A DNA stretch of 64,000 nt from Streptomyces angustmyceticus (GTDB lineage Bacteria; Actinomycetota; Actinomycetes; Streptomycetales; Streptomycetaceae): assembly GCF_019933235.1 (NCBI RefSeq), contig NZ_CP082945.1, forward strand, positions 3,038,001 through 3,102,000, written 5' to 3'. The notes below the pieces were generated by a model. That model saw nothing but the letters and a program-made list of their open reading frames with translations, was not told where the DNA came from and did not search any database. A program made the position numbers and the translations under genes. Shown here in pieces: positions 7,098-14,955 of this stretch (its first letter is position 1; every line of letters starts with the position of its first letter).

Positions 7098-7814
7098 ATG
7101 CCACACCAGACGAACATTCGATATCACGTCAGGGGCGCAAGACTCGGCCGCCCCGCCCTCGAGAGAATGTTAGCCATCGCCACAGCAGAGATGAACGAAG
7201 CCGCCGTCGAAATCAGAGCAAGTGTCGACGACGCAGAGTTCGGAGGTCACAGTCTCGATGAAGTGACACGAAACATCTCCCAACCACCCGCCGAGAAAAA
7301 TCCGGACGATTGCAGCGATATAGACTTTCGCATTTCTGACGAAACTTCAGAAATTAAAATTTCCATCAGCCCGACCCATGCATCCGTGTACATCAGCAGC
7401 CCCGTCCCAAGCTGGGCACACGGTCACGCCACCCAAATTCTGACGGTTCTTGAGGCGGCAGGGGGATGCCGTTTCACCACCGTGACTTCAGACGAAACGT
7501 GGAAGCAGGTCACTCGCAGCGCCAAGATTTCGCTACTGGTACTCGGCACCTGGCTCTCATCCGCAATCATCACTGATAGAAGGTTTCAATTCAGTGACCT
7601 GCAAACCACCGTCATCGCTGCGGTTGTTGTGTACATCACCACATACGTGAAAACAATACTGTCCGAAATCCGGTCGCCGAAATTGAGTCTCACATCTGAC
7701 ATCAAGACGCATTCCTGGTGGGAAGATTCCTCCCTCGCGAACAAGATAGCAATGGGATCGCTGATCGCGGCACTGCTGTCTGCCGTGGCGGCATTTGCCG
7801 CACTGAAAGGCTGA
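7098..7814 (+). CDS. low-GC accessory membrane protein of unknown function
   Basis: 238 residues; GAGAGGGG sits just before the ATG at 7098. The N-terminal 135 residues form a soluble mixed alpha/beta region (RYHVRGARLGRPALERML; later TSEIKISISPTHASVYISS). Three hydrophobic segments follow: about 140-155 (ISLLVLGTWLSSAII), 163-183 (TTVIAAVVVYITTYV) and the C-terminus (MGSLIAALLSAVAAFAAL). Codon use is clearly more AT-rich than in neighbours (runs such as gaaattaaaatttcc), indicating recent acquisition. A soluble sensor plus membrane effector is one possible layout, as in some phage-defence proteins, but no family is recognised. It ends five bases before the second repeat copy. Confidence 0.7.
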   Translation: MPHQTNIRYHVRGARLGRPALERMLAIATAEMNEAAVEIRASVDDAEFGGHSLDEVTRNISQPPAEKNPDDCSDIDFRISDETSEIKISISPTHASVYISSPVPSWAHGHATQILTVLEAAGGCRFTTVTSDETWKQVTRSAKISLLVLGTWLSSAIITDRRFQFSDLQTTVIAAVVVYITTYVKTILSEIRSPKLSLTSDIKTHSWWEDSSLANKIAMGSLIAALLSAVAAFAALKG

Positions 7815-7818
7815 GGTA

Positions 7819-8107
7819 GCGGGCCCGGCGATTGGCGCTGCGCGGCCAACCTCGTCCTGGTCTCACCCTCTTTCAAGACGCCAGTGGCATGCAACACCCT
7901 CATCAGAGGGCGGGAGGATGGTTGCCGTAACAACGCAACCGGGCTCCTCCTGAGTCGCCACATCCGCCAGCATCGTTGGCAGAAGCTCAACATGCTGATC
8001 CTGCGACGCCAGGTCCGTCCCTTCTGCTCAGGGCTGTTCACGGACGACAAGGTCGCCCTCGGGGCTCCGGCTGTGACCGGAGGTTTCTCTCCGGTCACAA
8101 AGGCCAG
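7819..8107 (+). pseudogene. degenerate second copy of the Cys/His-motif membrane protein gene
   Basis: It aligns with 4811-5100. The 5' half of the gene is missing (replaced by the 7098 gene), an extra base near 7875 shifts the frame, and the C-terminal membrane segment is destroyed. The longest open remnant (7884-8114) still encodes REDGCRNNATGLL and RQHRWQKL but has lost the GCH cysteine (LSRH instead of MGCH). It is best read as a duplication relic that, with the first copy, flanks 2.7 kb of accessory genes. Confidence 0.65.
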
Positions 8108-8226
8108 GTGGTGAGCGTCCCGGGACCCCGGATCCCGGCCTGCTCACGTCGGGAGCACAGGGGGCTCGTTGACCGGCATGGCCCTGGGCCGCTGTTGAAC
8201 TCGCTGAAGCCGCGACCTCAAATCCA

Positions 8227-8256
8227 TTGAACGAAACGGTACGTCTCGTCTAGCTT
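8227..8256 (+). promoter_or_regulatory. promoter with TetR-like palindromic operator
   Basis: TTGAAC (8227-8232) and TAGCTT (8251-8256) form a -35/-10 pair 18 bp apart. Between them the arms ACGAAACG (8231-8238) and CGTCTCGT (8242-8249) make an 8-bp inverted repeat with one mismatch around GTA. The -10 box ends six bases before the ATG at 8263, so the transcript is probably leaderless. A palindrome lying between -35 and -10 is the usual site for TetR-family repression; the repressor gene is not adjacent. Confidence 0.6.
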
Positions 8257-8262
8257 GTGGGC

Positions 8263-9492
8263 ATGACGAAACCGGACTGTCGGGGGCGGGCGCATATCGC
8301 CATGTTCTCCATTGCTGCGCATGGGCATGTGAATCCGAGTCTTGAAGTGATGCGGGAGCTTGTGGCGCGTGGGCATCGCGTCACGTATGCGATCCCGGAG
8401 GTGTTTGCGGAGAAGGTGGCCGAGACCGGTGTGGAGCCGGTGCCGTACCGGACGACGTTGCCGTCGCCCGAGGACGACCCGTCGGCGTGGGGGACCACGC
8501 TCCTCGACAACGTCGAGCCCTTCCTGGACGACGCGATCCAGGTGTTGCCGCAGCTCATCGAGGCTTATGAAGGGGATGAGCCGGATCTGGTGCTGCACGA
8601 CATCACCGCGTACCCGGCGCGGGTCCTCGCTCACCGCTGGGGTGTGCCGGCGATCTCCCTCTCGCCGAACCTCGTCGCGTGGGAGGGGTACGAGGAGGAG
8701 GTCGCCGAGCCGATGTGGGCGGAGGCCAAGGCGAGCGAGCGCGGCAGGGCGTACTACGAGAAGTTCACCGACTGGCTTGCCGGGAACGGGATCACTCAGC
8801 ATCCCGACCCGTTCCTCGGGCGCCCCGCCCGTTCGATCGTGCTCATCCCGAGGGCGCTGCAGCCGAACGCCGACCGGGTCGACGAGACGGTGCACTCCTT
8901 CGTCGGCGCCTGCCAGGGCGACCGGGCCGCGCAGGGCGACTGGGAGCGGCCCGCGGGCGCCGAGCGGGTGCTGCTGGTCTCGCTCGGCTCGTCGTTCACC
9001 AAGCAGCCCGGGTTCTACCGCGAGTGCCTCAAGGCGTTCGGCGACCTGCCGGGCTGGCATGTCGTGCTCCAGGTGGGCAAGCATGTCACCGCCGACGACC
9101 TCGGGGAGATCCCAGGGAATGTGGAAGTGCGCGACTGGGTACCGCAGTTGGCGGTTCTGAAGAAGGCGGATGCGTTCATCACGCACGCCGGTGCGGGTGG
9201 CAGTCAGGAGGGGCTGGCCACGGCCACGCCGATGGTGGCCGTCCCGCAGGCCGCCGACCAGTTCGGCAACGCGGACGTGCTCCAGGGGCTCGGTGTCGCC
9301 CGGCACGTTCCGATGGAGGAGGCGGACGCGGCCGCTCTCCGCGCGGCGGTGCTCGCGCTCGTCGACGACCCGGAGGTGCGGCGCCGTCTCGCGGCCATCC
9401 AGCGGGAGATGGCCGCGGAGGGCGGCACCCGGCGCGCGGCCGATCTGATCGAGGCGGAGCTGCCCGGTGAGGGGGAACCGCCCGCTCGGTGA
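8263..9492 (+). CDS. macrolide-type family 1 glycosyltransferase
   Basis: 409 residues, GT-B fold, GT1 family, closest in character to the macrolide-inactivating enzymes Mgt/OleD/OleI that move glucose from UDP-glucose onto the macrolide desosamine. The catalytic His is in [12 protein letters not shown] near the N-terminus. The donor-site signature is [17 protein letters not shown] followed by VPQAADQF. The ATG at 8263 is chosen over the GTG two codons earlier because of the promoter spacing. It stands alone without an antibiotic cluster, so it is more likely self-protection or detoxification than biosynthesis. It is preceded by a putative operator (8231-8249). Substrate is inferred from family only. 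Confidence 0.85.
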   Translation: MTKPDCRGRAHIAMFSIAAHGHVNPSLEVMRELVARGHRVTYAIPEVFAEKVAETGVEPVPYRTTLPSPEDDPSAWGTTLLDNVEPFLDDAIQVLPQLIEAYEGDEPDLVLHDITAYPARVLAHRWGVPAISLSPNLVAWEGYEEEVAEPMWAEAKASERGRAYYEKFTDWLAGNGITQHPDPFLGRPARSIVLIPRALQPNADRVDETVHSFVGACQGDRAAQGDWERPAGAERVLLVSLGSSFTKQPGFYRECLKAFGDLPGWHVVLQVGKHVTADDLGEIPGNVEVRDWVPQLAVLKKADAFITHAGAGGSQEGLATATPMVAVPQAADQFGNADVLQGLGVARHVPMEEADAAALRAAVLALVDDPEVRRRLAAIQREMAAEGGTRRAADLIEAELPGEGEPPAR

Positions 9493-9559
9493 GGCCCCCG
9501 GCCCCTTGTTCGGTGAGGCCCCCGGCCCATTTGTTCGGTGATGCCCCGGCCCATTGTCT
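9487..9559 (+). repeat. three imperfect 24-25-bp tandem repeats
   Basis: Units starting cggtgaggcccccggccc occur at 9487, 9511 and, more diverged, 9536. The first unit spans the stop codon of the glycosyltransferase. No palindrome within the unit. Probably slippage products. Confidence 0.7.
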
Positions 9560-9789
9560 GGAGAGACTCGCCGAGGAAGGCGGCGTTGTCGGCGTCCTGT
9601 CCGGTATATCGCATACGTTTCCCGTGGTGCTGTTCCTCGGTCGATGGTGTTCTTTCCCGGTCGGCGCCGGTTCGGTTTCGGTTTCCTCCCGGGGGGCGCA
9701 TTGGCCGCCCGGGGCGCTGCGTGGGTACCGGCGGATTCCCTGTCCGGAATTCCTCCGACGGACCGGCGCGGCATGACGACGGAGTGCGC

Positions 9790-10830
9790 ATGAGTCGAGC
9801 CGGCATGGTCCGCCGCGGTGTTCGTGGTGTGCGGAGGGCGGTTCTCGGGTGGGCCGGGGTGCTGGTCGTGCCGGCCGTGGCCGTTGCGGCGTGTAGTGGA
9901 CCGCCGAGGAGTGAGGTGCGGTCGGCCAGGGCGACGCCGGATGATTCGACGGCTTTCGGGCGGCTGGTCGATATCGGGCACGGGCGCACGATGTATCTGG
10001 AGTGTCAGGGCAGCGGGTCTCCGACGGTTGTTCTGGTGCCGGGGCTGATCGCGGCGGCGGATACCTGGAGTGCTGTGACCGGTCCCGGCGGCAGGATGAA
10101 GGCGAGCAGTTCTGCCGTATATCCCGGGGTGGGACGGTTCACCAGGGTCTGTTCCTACGACCGGCCGGGAACGGCGCGGGAGGGCGGGGAACTCACCACG
10201 TCGTCGAAGGTCGCGCAGCCCACGACGGCACGCGGTGACGCCGCGGATCTGCACACGTTGCTGAAAGCGGCGAAGGTGCCCGGCCCCTATGTGCTCGCGG
10301 GGTGGTCGGCGGGCGGGCCCATCGCCCGGATCTACGCCGGTGAGTATCCGCATGCCGTGGCGGGGCTCGTTCTCGTGGACGCGGAGTCGGAATTCCTGCA
10401 ATCGCGGCTCACGCCGGAGCAGTTCGCCGTTTTCCTGGCGACGATCCGTAACGACGACAAGAAGCGCATCGCCCAGTGGAAGGACGTCGAGCGGCAGAAT
10501 CCGGCGGTTGTCTTCGAGCAGGTGCGTGCCGCTCCGCCGGTGCCGAGGGTTCCGGTGGTGGTGCTGACCGGGGACGAATTCGACGCCGACGCGTTCCGGG
10601 CCCGGCTGCCGGCCGGCGCGCCGAAGGATTTCCCGCAGGTCTTCTGGCGGGCGCAACTCGCCTCGCAGCGGGACATGGCGCGGCAGTTCCCCGGTGCGCG
10701 GCACCTCACCAGGACGCGGAGTGATCACAACATCCACAACAATCAGCCGCAGTTGGTGATCGATGCGGTGCGTGGGGTGGTCGACGAGGCCCGTCGGCGG
10801 GCGGCGGGCACGCCTTCGTCTTCGCCCTAA
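9790..10830 (+). CDS. secreted alpha/beta-hydrolase lipoprotein
   Basis: 346 residues from the ATG at 9790 (GGAG upstream). The basic N-terminus, hydrophobic stretch and VAVAAC lipobox predict a lipoprotein anchored outside the membrane. The hydrolase domain starts near residue 60 with an HG-loop-like VPGLIAAADTW. The nucleophile elbow is GWSAGG, an acidic residue follows the strand VVVLTGDEFD, and the histidine is in RTRSDHNIHNNQP. The substrate is unknown; esterase or peptidase-like activity is possible. It lies alone between two intergenic tandem-repeat patches. The frame is open upstream to about 9538, but that segment lacks a signal peptide. Confidence 0.82.
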   Translation: MSRAGMVRRGVRGVRRAVLGWAGVLVVPAVAVAACSGPPRSEVRSARATPDDSTAFGRLVDIGHGRTMYLECQGSGSPTVVLVPGLIAAADTWSAVTGPGGRMKASSSAVYPGVGRFTRVCSYDRPGTAREGGELTTSSKVAQPTTARGDAADLHTLLKAAKVPGPYVLAGWSAGGPIARIYAGEYPHAVAGLVLVDAESEFLQSRLTPEQFAVFLATIRNDDKKRIAQWKDVERQNPAVVFEQVRAAPPVPRVPVVVLTGDEFDADAFRARLPAGAPKDFPQVFWRAQLASQRDMARQFPGARHLTRTRSDHNIHNNQPQLVIDAVRGVVDEARRRAAGTPSSSP

Positions 10831-10834
10831 CCCA

Positions 10835-10922
10835 CGGAACGGGGGCAGGTTTCCTGCGGAACGGGGCGCGCTTCCCGCGGAACGGGGCGGGCCTCCCCGC
10901 GGAACGGGGGCAGGATTCCCGC
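10835..10922 (+). repeat. four imperfect ~22-bp tandem repeats
   Basis: Units begin cggaacggggg/c and end in cctg or cccg, at about 10835, 10857, 10878 and 10900. They fill the gap between the hydrolase gene and the HNH endonuclease gene and reach to within 30 bp of the latter's start. Confidence 0.7.
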
Positions 10923-10951
10923 AGCCGCACCGGCGCCTAGAGTCGCTTGTC

Positions 10952-11884
10952 ATGGACTGGGTGGAGCGGGTGGGGAATCTTCGGCAGTGGGCGCAGAACG
11001 GGGTGCGGGCGCCGCACAAGCCGCTGCTGATGCTCTACGCGTTGGGGTCGTTCCAGCGGGATCCGCTCGGGTCGATGCGCTACTCGGAGATCGAGCACGA
11101 GCTGAGCGAGCTGCTGGAGGACTACGGTCCGACGCGCCGGACGTCGCCCTCGTACCCGTTCCACCATCTCGTCAGCGACGGGGTGTGGGAGGTGCGTACC
11201 GACAGCGGGGCGGGCAGTCCGGGCACGGGGGTCCGGGTGCTGCGGGAGAGCGGGGCGCGGGGGCAGTTGGCCGGCGGGCTGCGGGCCGCGCTCTCGCACG
11301 ATCCGGAGCTGCTCGGGCAGTTGGCGCAGATGCTGCTGGACCGGCACTTCCCGCCGTCGGTCCACCCTGACCTCACGGCTGCCGTCGGGCTCGACCTGGA
11401 GACCGTGGACGGCGCGAGGGGCGCGGCCGGGCCGGCGTCGCGCCGGCGGCGGGCCGCCGAGCTGCGCAGGGACGTGCTGGTCGCGTACGAGTACCGGTGC
11501 GCCTTCTGCGGCTTCGACGGGGCGATCGGCCGGGTGCCGGTCGGGCTGGAGGCGGCCCATGTGCGGTGGTGGGCCTTCCAGGGGCCGGACGATCTCGCCA
11601 ACTGCCTGTGCCTGTGCTCCCTGCACCACAAGCTGTTCGACCGGGGGGTGCTGGGCCTGGACCCCGGCCGGCGGATCACGGTGTCCCGGGAGTTCGTCGG
11701 CCGGAGTCCGGCGGCCCGGCGGCAGGTGCTCGACCTCACCGGCCGGGAGCTGACCGGGCCGCAGCACGGCAGTGCGCGGGTCGCCCCGGCGCACATCACC
11801 TGGCACACGGCGCAGGTGTTCCGTGGCGAGCCCCGGATGGCGGAGGGGCGTGCCGCACCCGTACAGCGGAGCGGCACGCCCTGA
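10952..11884 (+). CDS. phosphorothioate-DNA-binding HNH restriction endonuclease (SprMcrA/ScoMcrA type)
   Basis: 310 residues. The N-terminal sulfur-binding domain (about 1-150) shows the family segments APHKPLLMLYALG, YSEIEHELSELLEDYGP and SPSYPFHHLVSDGVWEV. The C-terminal half carries an HNH nuclease: CAFCGFDG, LEAAHVRWW, DLANCLCLCSLHHKLFD. This two-domain order is that of SprMcrA, a type IV enzyme that recognises phosphorothioated DNA (the product of DndABCDE modification) and cuts nearby. No dnd genes are in the window, consistent with a host that excludes PT-modified DNA. Acts in the cytoplasm on incoming DNA. A hairpin overlaps its 3' end. Confidence 0.9.
   Translation: MDWVERVGNLRQWAQNGVRAPHKPLLMLYALGSFQRDPLGSMRYSEIEHELSELLEDYGPTRRTSPSYPFHHLVSDGVWEVRTDSGAGSPGTGVRVLRESGARGQLAGGLRAALSHDPELLGQLAQMLLDRHFPPSVHPDLTAAVGLDLETVDGARGAAGPASRRRRAAELRRDVLVAYEYRCAFCGFDGAIGRVPVGLEAAHVRWWAFQGPDDLANCLCLCSLHHKLFDRGVLGLDPGRRITVSREFVGRSPAARRQVLDLTGRELTGPQHGSARVAPAHITWHTAQVFRGEPRMAEGRAAPVQRSGTP
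11846..11881. terminator. hairpin at the convergent HNH/sulfatase 3' ends
   Basis: GGGCGTGCCGC (11846-11856) pairs perfectly with GCGGCACGCCC (11871-11881) across a 14-base loop. It overlaps the final codons of the HNH gene and could end transcription from both sides. Confidence 0.55.
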
Positions 11885-11909
11885 CCGAGCGCGTGGGAGC
11901 GCGCGGCGG

Positions 11910-13844
11910 CTACCGGGGGGATCCCGGCCCGGGGTGGGAGCCGAAGGCCGTGAGGAAGCGGTCGCGGAAGGAGTCCATCCGCCAGACCGGGGCCTGATGG
12001 CCGGGGTTGAGGCCGGGGGCCCAGTGCCAGTCGGAGATGCGCTTGAGGACGTCGGGGTCGTGGGCGACGATCGCGACCGGGACGTCCCTGCTGGCGTGGT
12101 CGCCGGAGACCTTGGCGACGGGCTGGTGGTCGCCGAGGAAGACGAGCACGGTGTTCTTGTTGCCGTACTTCTCGACGTACGAGATGAGGCTCTTCAGGGA
12201 GTACTGGATGGACTTGCCGTACTCGGTGCGCACCTGGTCCGTCTGCTGCCACACGTCCACGGGGTTCTTGCCGGCCTTCTCGATGGAGCGGTAGACGGAG
12301 CCGTCGCCGACCTTGTTCCAGGGGAGGGGCTTGGGGAGGGGCGCCCAGGGGTTGTGGCTGGAGGTCAGGATGATCTCCGACATCAGCGGCTTGTCGTGCG
12401 GCCTGCCGTGCTCCAGGCGCTCGAAGGCGGCGAGGCTGTACTGGTCGGGCATGGTCGACCAGCTGAACTTGGGGCCCTTGTAGCCGAGTTCCCTGGAGTC
12501 GTAGACGTGGTCGAGGCCGTAGTACGTGGCCTCCGGCCAGCCCTTGGTGACGCCGGGCATGATGCCGACGGTGCGCCAGGCGCCGGTGCGCTTGAAGGCG
12601 CCGGTGAGGGTCAGGTGGTCGCCCGCGGTCACGGTGCGGTAGCGCTGCTGGTTGTCGATCCACAGGCCGGACAGGAAAGTGGAGTGGCCCAGCCAGCTGC
12701 TGCCGCCGTACGTCGCCGAGGTGAGCCAGCCGCTGCGGGACGCGTAGCCGGCCTTGCGCAGCTGCTCGGTGCCCTTCGCCAGCACCGCGTCGACGCCCGG
12801 TGCCATCAGCCGGTCCTGGACCGCGCTGCGGCCGTAGCTCTCGATGAAGGTGAAGATGACGTCCTTGCCGCGCAGTCCGGTCAGCAGCCGGTTTCCCGGG
12901 GTGTGGTGGTAGGGGTCGCTCGCGGCTTCCTTGGCGAACGCCCGCTCGTCCTTCAGGGTCGCGCTCACGCCGTCCATCCGGGCCTGGACGAGGTCGGAGG
13001 TGCTGCGGGAGGCGAGCGGCGCGCCGGCGATCTGCAGGCCGAGGGCCGAGGCGAGGACCCAGGCGGTGCCGAGGACGAGGGTGGTGCCGGCCGCCCGCGC
13101 GGCGTGGCGGGCCATGAGGTTGCTGAGCCGGACGAGCGCCAGGGCGGGGAGGACCAGCAGGGCGACGACGAGGAGGGCGGCCGCGATCTCGACGCCTATG
13201 GTGCCCGCACGGCCTATGGAGTCCTGGAGGAAGGACGCGCCGTCGCCGAGCAGGACCCAGTCGAAGACGACGTTGAAGCCCCGGCCGAGCACCTCGTTGA
13301 AGCCGATGTCGAGGAGGTCCAGGGCGGTCAGGACGCCGAGCGCCACTCCGCCGAGCACCGCGGCCACCCGTCGCGCCGTGGGCGGCAGGAGGAGCAGCAG
13401 GGCGGCGCCGGCTATCCCCTCCACCGGGATACGGACGAACTCGGCGGCCGTGAGGCGTTGGGCGTCGTTCGGCAGGAGGAGGGTGACGAGGACGAGCGCG
13501 CCGGCCAGGACGGTGGTGGTCCAGGCCGCCGCCCGCGCCGCGACGGGGTGGCGGTCGCGCCAGCCGGTGGACGGGGCGTCGGGGGCGTCGGGGGCGGGGG
13601 GATGCGCTTCAGCGTCGGCGGGGGCATGGGGCTGCTCGTCGGCTGGGGCGTCGGTGGGGGCGTCGGTGAGATCGTCGCCGGGCGGGAGGCCGGCCGTGGG
13701 CCCGTCTGCGGGCCCGGCCGTGGGCACGGCGGTGGCGTCCGTGGGCCCGGCCGGGAGGTCCTCCGCGGGACCGTCCGGTGGCAGGCTCTCGATCTCGGGT
13801 GCCTGCTGCTGGGGCAGCTGGTGAGGGCGCGTGAAGTGCGACAA
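11910..13844 (-). CDS. LTA-synthase-like membrane sulfatase-fold protein
   Basis: 644 residues. A Pro/Ala/Asp-rich cytoplasmic leader (1-95) precedes about five transmembrane helices (residues about 105-290). An extracellular alkaline-phosphatase/sulfatase-fold domain follows with VIFTFIESYGRS (metal-binding Glu region), WLTSATYGGSSWLGHSTFLSG, SSHNPWAPLP and LVFLGDHQPV (metal-binding Asp-His). This layout matches lipoteichoic-acid synthase-like phosphotransferases, which transfer polyol-phosphate groups to cell-envelope polymers. The actual acceptor in streptomycetes is not evident. It converges with the HNH gene. Often annotated loosely as sulfatase. Confidence 0.85.
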   Translation of the reverse strand: MSHFTRPHQLPQQQAPEIESLPPDGPAEDLPAGPTDATAVPTAGPADGPTAGLPPGDDLTDAPTDAPADEQPHAPADAEAHPPAPDAPDAPSTGWRDRHPVAARAAAWTTTVLAGALVLVTLLLPNDAQRLTAAEFVRIPVEGIAGAALLLLLPPTARRVAAVLGGVALGVLTALDLLDIGFNEVLGRGFNVVFDWVLLGDGASFLQDSIGRAGTIGVEIAAALLVVALLVLPALALVRLSNLMARHAARAAGTTLVLGTAWVLASALGLQIAGAPLASRSTSDLVQARMDGVSATLKDERAFAKEAASDPYHHTPGNRLLTGLRGKDVIFTFIESYGRSAVQDRLMAPGVDAVLAKGTEQLRKAGYASRSGWLTSATYGGSSWLGHSTFLSGLWIDNQQRYRTVTAGDHLTLTGAFKRTGAWRTVGIMPGVTKGWPEATYYGLDHVYDSRELGYKGPKFSWSTMPDQYSLAAFERLEHGRPHDKPLMSEIILTSSHNPWAPLPKPLPWNKVGDGSVYRSIEKAGKNPVDVWQQTDQVRTEYGKSIQYSLKSLISYVEKYGNKNTVLVFLGDHQPVAKVSGDHASRDVPVAIVAHDPDVLKRISDWHWAPGLNPGHQAPVWRMDSFRDRFLTAFGSHPGPGSPR

Positions 13845-14066
13845 CCCGAAGGTCCTTCCGTGCGAGGCCCGGTGGTGGCGCGGCGGACCGGACTCGGGAG
13901 GTCGGCGCCGTCGATATCTGTACGGCCGACTTGTGGCTTGCGTTCAACGGAAAGCTCGTGTTTCGCGAAACGCTCGTCTGCCACGGCGAGTAGTCCGTGC
14001 ACTGGGGCGGACCGGCCCCCCGACCGGCCCGCCCCGCCTCGCCCCTCCCTCTCCCCCGCGTGGGTC

Positions 14067-14618
14067 TCAGACGGCGGCCGGCTGTTCCGTGCCCGCCGGC
14101 GCTGCGGCCGCACGGCGGATGCGGCGGCGCTTGGTCACCAGGACCGCGGTGCGGGTGAGGACCATGGCAAGGGACATGAAGACAAAGGCATTTGCATAGA
14201 CGTCGGGTCCGCTGAGTTCGTTTTCGATGCTGAAGCGGATCAGCCCTTGGGTGAACCAGTGCTCGGCACCGTAGGCGAAAAGGACGCGGGCGGAGGAGAG
14301 GACGATCCAGACGAGGGCGTATCCCCATCCGCCGAGGGTGTAGATCTGGCCGTCGGGGCCGCGGTGGGCGGGCAGCAGTACGCCGGCGATCAGGCCGCAG
14401 ATGACGCCCACGCCGAGGCCGATGAGCTGGAACGAGGGCGCGTTTCCCGAGGTCGGGAAGGAGTGCACAAAGATCGCGATGATGATGGCGACCGCGATCA
14501 CGGAACGCAGCATGCGCATGTTGGTGAGGCGGCGACGGCCCAGATCGGTCGCCAGGATGATGGTGAGGATGGTGGCACTGGCGATGAGTGCAGTGGCGAA
14601 CTGACTCAGGTGGTCCAT
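14067..14618 (-). CDS. small multi-pass membrane protein
   Basis: 183 residues from the ATG at 14618. Four to five hydrophobic helices are visible: FATALIASATILTIILA, VIAVAIIIAIFVHSF, FQLIGLGVGVICGLIAGVLL, YALVWIVLSSARVLFAYG, and a last one at VFMSLAMVLTRTAVLV. The tail KRRRIRRAAA is basic and cytoplasmic. The pattern resembles the DUF1453/CcdC-like membrane proteins often found next to NarL-type sensor kinase genes; it is divergent from one here. Function unknown. The reading frame is open far upstream, but only this segment looks like protein. Confidence 0.75.
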   Translation of the reverse strand: MDHLSQFATALIASATILTIILATDLGRRRLTNMRMLRSVIAVAIIIAIFVHSFPTSGNAPSFQLIGLGVGVICGLIAGVLLPAHRGPDGQIYTLGGWGYALVWIVLSSARVLFAYGAEHWFTQGLIRFSIENELSGPDVYANAFVFMSLAMVLTRTAVLVTKRRRIRRAAAAPAGTEQPAAV

Positions 14619-14954
14619 GGAATTCGGGGCCTTTCTGCGGTGCTGGGAATTCTTTTTCCGGGGCTTTTTGCGATGCCGCGAGGTGTTCGTCAACGACGTT
14701 ATGGCGCGGGGGTGTTGCCGCGGGACGACCGACCGGTGGATCCGGCTGTCCACCGGTCGGTGGACAGCGCGGCGCCGGTGGGGAGGGAGGGTGATAGGAC
14801 TGGGCGCGGCGGCACCGGCTTCTCGGTGCCGCCGCCATGTCCGGGCAGGGGACGTGGCGGTGTCCGGAGGGGCAGGGAGATGTCCGGAGGGACGCAGTGA
14901 TCCAGGGGGACGTGGTGACATCCAGGGGGACGTGGTGACATCCGGGGGCACTCG
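14619..14954. other. divergent intergenic region with hairpin and tandem repeats
   Basis: It holds a 13-bp perfect inverted repeat (14728-14740 and 14749-14761, core CCGACCGGTGGA) and, at its right end, three 20-bp tandem repeats. It separates the membrane protein gene from the divergent histidine kinase and must contain both promoters; no convincing -10/-35 pair stands out. Confidence 0.5.
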
Positions 14955-14955
14955 G
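14896..14955 (+). repeat. three 20-bp tandem repeats abutting the kinase start
   Basis: Unit TGACATCCAGGGGGACGTGG is found at 14916-14935, slightly shortened at 14898-14915 and diverged at 14936-14955. The third unit runs into the GTG start of the histidine kinase, and a weaker related stretch (tgtccggagggacg) lies just upstream. Confidence 0.75.

Noticed and set aside
9487..10922. The two tandem arrays near 9.5 and 10.85 kb as a CRISPR or att structure
   Set aside because: Imperfect head-to-tail units without spacers; most likely slippage.
8218..11019. 933-codon open frame on the minus strand across the glycosyltransferase and hydrolase genes
   Set aside because: It is the antisense of two well-supported genes; the translation is Arg/His/Pro-rich and has no domain. 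Long antisense frames are normal at this GC.
11772..14900. 1042-codon plus-strand frame over the sulfatase and membrane protein genes
   Set aside because: Antisense of recognisable membrane proteins; composition (Gly/Glu/Val/Asp) is a GC artefact.
14896..14955. CRISPR array
   Set aside because: The units are contiguous with no spacers and no cas genes are present.
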